Made by a program: the position numbers and the translations under genes
The notes under the pieces: generated by a model
Seen by the model: the letters and a program-made list of their open reading frames with translations, nothing else
Told to the model about the DNA's origin: nothing
Database searches by the model: none
Shown: positions 9,703 through 12,900 of the stretch, one piece after another
Position numbering within the stretch: the first letter of the stretch is position 1
Layout of the letters: every line of letters begins with the position of its first letter
Source: Conidiobolus incongruus B7586
Taxonomy: Eukaryota; Entomophthoromycota; Entomophthoromycetes; Entomophthorales; Conidiobolaceae
NCBI GenBank assembly: GCA_000697335.1
Contig: JNEM01005875.1
Span: forward strand, 1 to 12,900
Reading direction: 5' to 3'
Length of the DNA: 12,900 nt

Positions 9703-10857
9703 CTAGCCTTTGTTATATCTATTTCCCCAGCCTCTAGGATTATGATCTTTGTATTCGTCTTCTTCCCTCTTTTTATAGGTTTCTGCATCTTGTGCTTCAT
9801 AATCATTATCATCAATCTCAGGTTTTGTAGGTCTTTCCCTATAACAATGTATTAATACTCGAGACAAATATATCATATTACTATATTATACCCTCCACCA
9901 GTCAAGAAATTGCCCATTTCCATTTGTTTTTGCAAATACTCGTCAATAGTCATTGTCGGTAATCGCCAGCTGGGTCTAAAAACTTGATCTCTGAGCTCTT
10001 GTTGCTTGCCTGTAATGACGAAGGGTCTAAGAGGCTAAATCAAATATATTGATAAGAAATCATAATCTTAATCTAAGTTATAAACTTACTCTGCCTGATT
10101 TATCCATAAGCGGTCCTGACTGATTAACTTTAGGAATATTATCCAATCTCCATTCATTGTCTTCTTTTCTAGTATCAGCTGAATTGGAACTTGGCTCGGG
10201 ACGAGGTGGCATCATAGCCAAGACATCAAGTTCCTGAGCTATTGAAGTAAGTTCGTTAAAAGTTTTATTGATGTATAGCTTTATTTTTGATGTGAGCAAA
10301 TCACGAAGCATATCGTCTCTATCTTCTTCATTTTCAGAACTAGGACCTTCATCGAGCTTTTGCTGCAAATCTTTTATATCTTGCTCCAAAGCCTTTTCTC
10401 GTTTATATCTATTAATTTTAACTTCGCGGCTTTCCAACTTAATGGGACCAGCATTGTCGCCACTTTCAAAAGCTGAAAGGCGCTCCTTGTCTGTTTTGTC
10501 CAAAAGATCATAATTATCAGCTAATTTCAAAAAACTAATAAATAAGTTTCGAGCAATTTGTAAGGATGCTTTTCTGTCTTCAGTGATAAGTTTTAATTCA
10601 AGTTGTGCTAAATAATATTGATTTATCATCAGTTTGATAGCTGAAGTACTTAATTCTTCAAAAAATTCATTGTCACTATATAAATTAAGACTTCTAGTCA
10701 TTTGCTCAATATTAGAAAATTGAGCTAAGAGGGCATTTACTTTTTGTTGAAATTCAGGATCATTAGTTCTCAAGCTAGAATTTTCTAAGGTATCGTATTC
10801 ATTTTGAGCTTGGTCGAATATTTGACCCACATTAAGGGACAGATTCTCCATCTTCAT
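9703..10857 (-). CDS. TAP42: TAP42/alpha4 (IGBP1) family regulator of PP2A-type phosphatases, 3 exons
   Basis: The 348-aa product belongs to the TAP42/alpha4 family. These cytosolic proteins bind and stabilise the catalytic subunits of PP2A, PP4 and PP6 and, in fungi, link them to TOR signalling. Exons in transcript order are 10857-10090, 10034-9892 and 9838-9703. The introns are 55 and 53 nt (GTAAGT..TAG and GTATAA..TAG), the frame is kept (phases 0 and 2), and the stop is TAG. Residues 1-215 form the helical N-terminal part that in the family is TPR-like. A basic helix (KINRYKREKALEQDIKDL, 147-164) matches the conserved phosphatase-contacting region. The signature LPTMTIDEYL is at 281-290, preceded by PLRPFVIT (257-264) and followed by a Gly-Gly-Gly motif at 302-304. 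The tail (305-348) is acidic then basic and ends GWGNRYNKG, as is typical of the family. Length matches yeast Tap42 and human alpha4. A second ATG at codon 3 could also serve as start. Confidence 0.93.
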
Positions 10858-11535
10858 TTAATGATAATTACCAAGTATTTATTAATTATTTGTAATAAAA
10901 TAGTTTTAATAGTGGAATTAAAATTTAAGAAATGGATTAAATGATGTCATTATTGCTATATCAATAAATCTCACTTCAACCAAACCAAGAAATTATGGGT
11001 ATTTGATACAAATAAATTCAACATTTTTCATTACCATCAAATATAATATGTCAACAAAAAAAAATTAAAAATTATACCAAGAAATTGAATTTGTATTAAA
11101 TTATTAAATATTGAATAATCCTATGAGTTTTATTCTTGGTATATAAAATTTGTTCTATCATCTTCATATAATTTGATGATGTTCATTTTAATATTTTAGA
11201 TATAATAAATTGAAGACTAGAACAAAATAGTAATATATCATATTTTTATGATATGTAAACAATTTTCTATATTATAGATATTAAATTCAATAATAAATAC
11301 TGATAATTAACATTCACATTAATTTAATAATCAAGTCCCATAAAATTATGTCATTTCAAAGACAATATTGAATGTGAATTAATATGTAGTCCAATTCAAG
11401 TTTGCTGAATCATTAACATTCTGTTTGAATAAACCTCAATCTCATTTAAGATATTCATTTATACAACTTGATCTATTGATCACATTCAATATAACTTGAA
11501 ACCAAATAAATATTTAATAATAAAACAATATAACA
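10858..11535. promoter_or_regulatory. shared divergent promoter region of TAP42 and ARP3
   Basis: The 678 bp between the two divergent start codons must hold both promoters. The sequence is A+T-rich without an obvious TATA box at either end. It contains a 13-bp word, TCACATTCAATAT, at 11480-11492 and its exact inverted copy at 11365-11377. The inverted copy overlaps one arm of a 9-bp inverted pair ATTCACATT (11312-11320) / AATGTGAAT (11371-11379). These related ATTCACATT/CACATTCAAT words lie within 230 bp of the ARP3 start and may be factor sites (inference). Confidence 0.45.
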
Positions 11536-12900
11536 ATGAATAATTATCCAGCAGTAGTTATTGATAACGGTACTGGGTAAGCATTATTCCTTTTGACTAG
11601 TTATTTCGCTTATTGATATATTTCTACATCACACAATCATAGTTTAATTTTAATACTCATCAATTAGTTTTTTATCATATTTCCAATTTATACAATTTTA
11701 TTCATCATGAATTTTATTTTAGTGAAACCAAAATGGGCTTTGCAGGCAACAGTGAGCCTCAACTAGTTATTCCTACCGCCATTGCCACCAAAGTAAATAA
11801 AGCTTCAGGACCTCCAGTCCCTAGTAAGCCTGGATTTTTAAAGGGTAGCGGAAATGCGAACAATTTAGCCTCTAAGAGAGGGATTGAAGATTTGGACTTT
11901 TTTATTGGACATGAAGCACTTGCTAATTCTAAATCTTATCAGCTTACATACCCCATCAAAGAAGGTCAAATTGAAAACTGGGATTATATGGAGCGTTATT
12001 GGGAGCAATGTATTTTCAAGTATCTCCGCTGCGAACCTGAAGATCATTACTTTTTATTGGTAATCAAATCAATCTCTTCATCATCATTAAGGGTTTATTT
12101 ACTCTCTTATTTGCCCATTTAGACTGAGCCTCCTTTGAATGCACCTGAAAATCGTGAATTAACTGCCGAAATTATGTTTGAATCTTTTAATATTCCTGGT
12201 CTTTATATTGCTGTTCAAGCAGTTTTAGGTTTAGCAGCCAGTTGGACTTCAAGCAAACAAAAAGAAAGAACCTTGACTGGTACTGTTATTGATAGTGGTG
12301 ACGGTGTAACCCACGTCATTCCTGTTGCTGATGGTTATGTGATCAGTAGTGCCATTAAGCACATTCCTATTGCTGGTCGTCACATTACTAACTTTGTTCA
12401 ACATCTTTTACGTGATCATGGAGAGACTTTGCCTCCTGAAGATTTCTTAGAAGTGTCCAAAAAGATCAAAGAACAGTACTCCTATGTATGTCCCGATATT
12501 GTTAAAGAATTCAAGAAATACGATCAAGAAGGGCACAAATATTTCCAAAAGTATGAACATTTACACTCTGTTACTCAGAAGACATATTCAGTTGATGTGG
12601 GTTACGAAAGATTTTTAGCTCCAGAAATTTTTTTCAACCCTGAATTAGTTAGTAATGACTTTTTAACTCCACTTCCAGAGGTGGTTGATCAAGTCATCCA
12701 GTCCAGTCCTATTGATACTCGTAGAGGTTTATACAAGAATATTGTTTTATCTGGCGGTTCTACTCTTTTTAAGAACTTTGGTAAGCGCTTGGAAGGCGAT
12801 ATCAAGAAGATCGTCGACAAGCGTATCCAGTTTAGCGAACAGCTCAGCGGAGGCCAAGCCAAAGCCACTCCTATTGATGTTAATGTGTTAACTCATAAAC
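11536..12900 (+). CDS. ARP3: actin-related protein 3 (Arp2/3 complex), 3' end outside the window
   Basis: Arp3 is one of the two actin-like subunits of the seven-protein Arp2/3 complex, which nucleates branched actin filaments at cortical patches and endocytic sites. Exons are 11536-11576, 11723-12059 and 12123 to beyond 12900. The introns are 146 and 63 nt, GT..AG, with phases 2 and 0. I read 385 residues, and about 40-50 more are expected. Visible landmarks: first phosphate loop VVIDNGTG (7-14); a Ser/Gly/Pro/Asn-rich insert at about 37-65 containing [10 protein letters not shown], of the kind in fungal Arp3; [15 protein letters not shown] (112-126); second phosphate loop DSGDGVTH (183-190); [23 protein letters not shown]; adenosine-loop [12 protein letters not shown], with GGST at 337-340. 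EDHYFLL with TEPPLN distinguishes Arp3 from actin and Arp2. Residue 15 is Glu, created at the first splice junction, where a hydrophobic or aromatic residue is usual. Transcribed divergently from TAP42. Confidence 0.95.

Noticed and set aside
10268-10513. 81-codon Ser-rich open frame on the plus strand
   Set aside because: It lies wholly antisense to TAP42 exon 1, whose protein is clearly conserved; the Ser/Leu-rich residue mix is a shadow of the Glu/Lys/Asp codons of the real gene.
12685-12891. 68-codon hydrophobic open frame overlapping ARP3 exon 3
   Set aside because: It is an alternative frame inside strongly conserved Arp3 coding sequence.
1-12900. tRNA genes, CRISPR arrays, transposon ends, LTRs, rRNA
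   Set aside because: I looked for T-loop-like GGTTCGA words, regularly spaced direct repeats, long terminal or inverted repeats and transposase or reverse-transcriptase motifs, and found none I could support.

Overview
This is nuclear DNA from a very A+T-rich eukaryote, most likely an early-diverging fungus. Four protein-coding genes sit in intergenic DNA that is roughly 80% or more A+T by eye. Their coding parts are clearly richer in G+C and carry short spliceosomal introns (mostly 49-63 nt, GT..AG). The best lineage clue is the actin-related protein 3 gene: it has the Ser/Gly/Pro-rich insert with a 'PSKPGFL' stretch that resembles the insert of fission yeast Arp3 and is absent from Dictyostelium Arp3. 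AT-rich zygomycete-type fungi (Conidiobolus-like Entomophthoromycotina, or Glomeromycotina) would fit. The genus is an inference and cannot be fixed from the sequence alone.

Layout. 1-2393: AT-rich intergenic DNA with no supportable gene. 2394-3743 (+): a five-exon RAD23 gene (364 aa: UBL, UBA1, XPC-binding, UBA2). 3744-6387: a long intergenic stretch. It holds a doubtful coding relic on the minus strand (about 4025-4440), a small AAT repeat, and, in its last 300 bp, a G+C-enriched promoter with a perfect 14-bp inverted repeat and a TATA box. 6388-8322 (+): an intronless Ras guanine-nucleotide exchange factor (644 aa, REM/RasGEF_N plus Cdc25 domain). 8323-9702: the intergenic region between convergent genes. 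10857-9703 (-): a three-exon TAP42/alpha4 (IGBP1) gene of 348 aa. 10858-11535: a shared divergent promoter region. 11536-12900 (+): ARP3, three exons seen, 385 residues, running off the right end about 40-50 codons before its expected stop.

The four genes are ordinary housekeeping and signalling genes: ubiquitin-receptor/DNA repair, Ras activation, PP2A/TOR signalling and Arp2/3 actin nucleation. They do not form an operon-like or defence-like system. I found no evidence of a novel multigene system, CRISPR array, RNA gene or mobile element. The points most worth a second look are a glutamate in the first ATP-binding loop of Arp3, the isolated palindrome upstream of the RasGEF gene, and the possible minus-strand relic near 4.0-4.4 kb.
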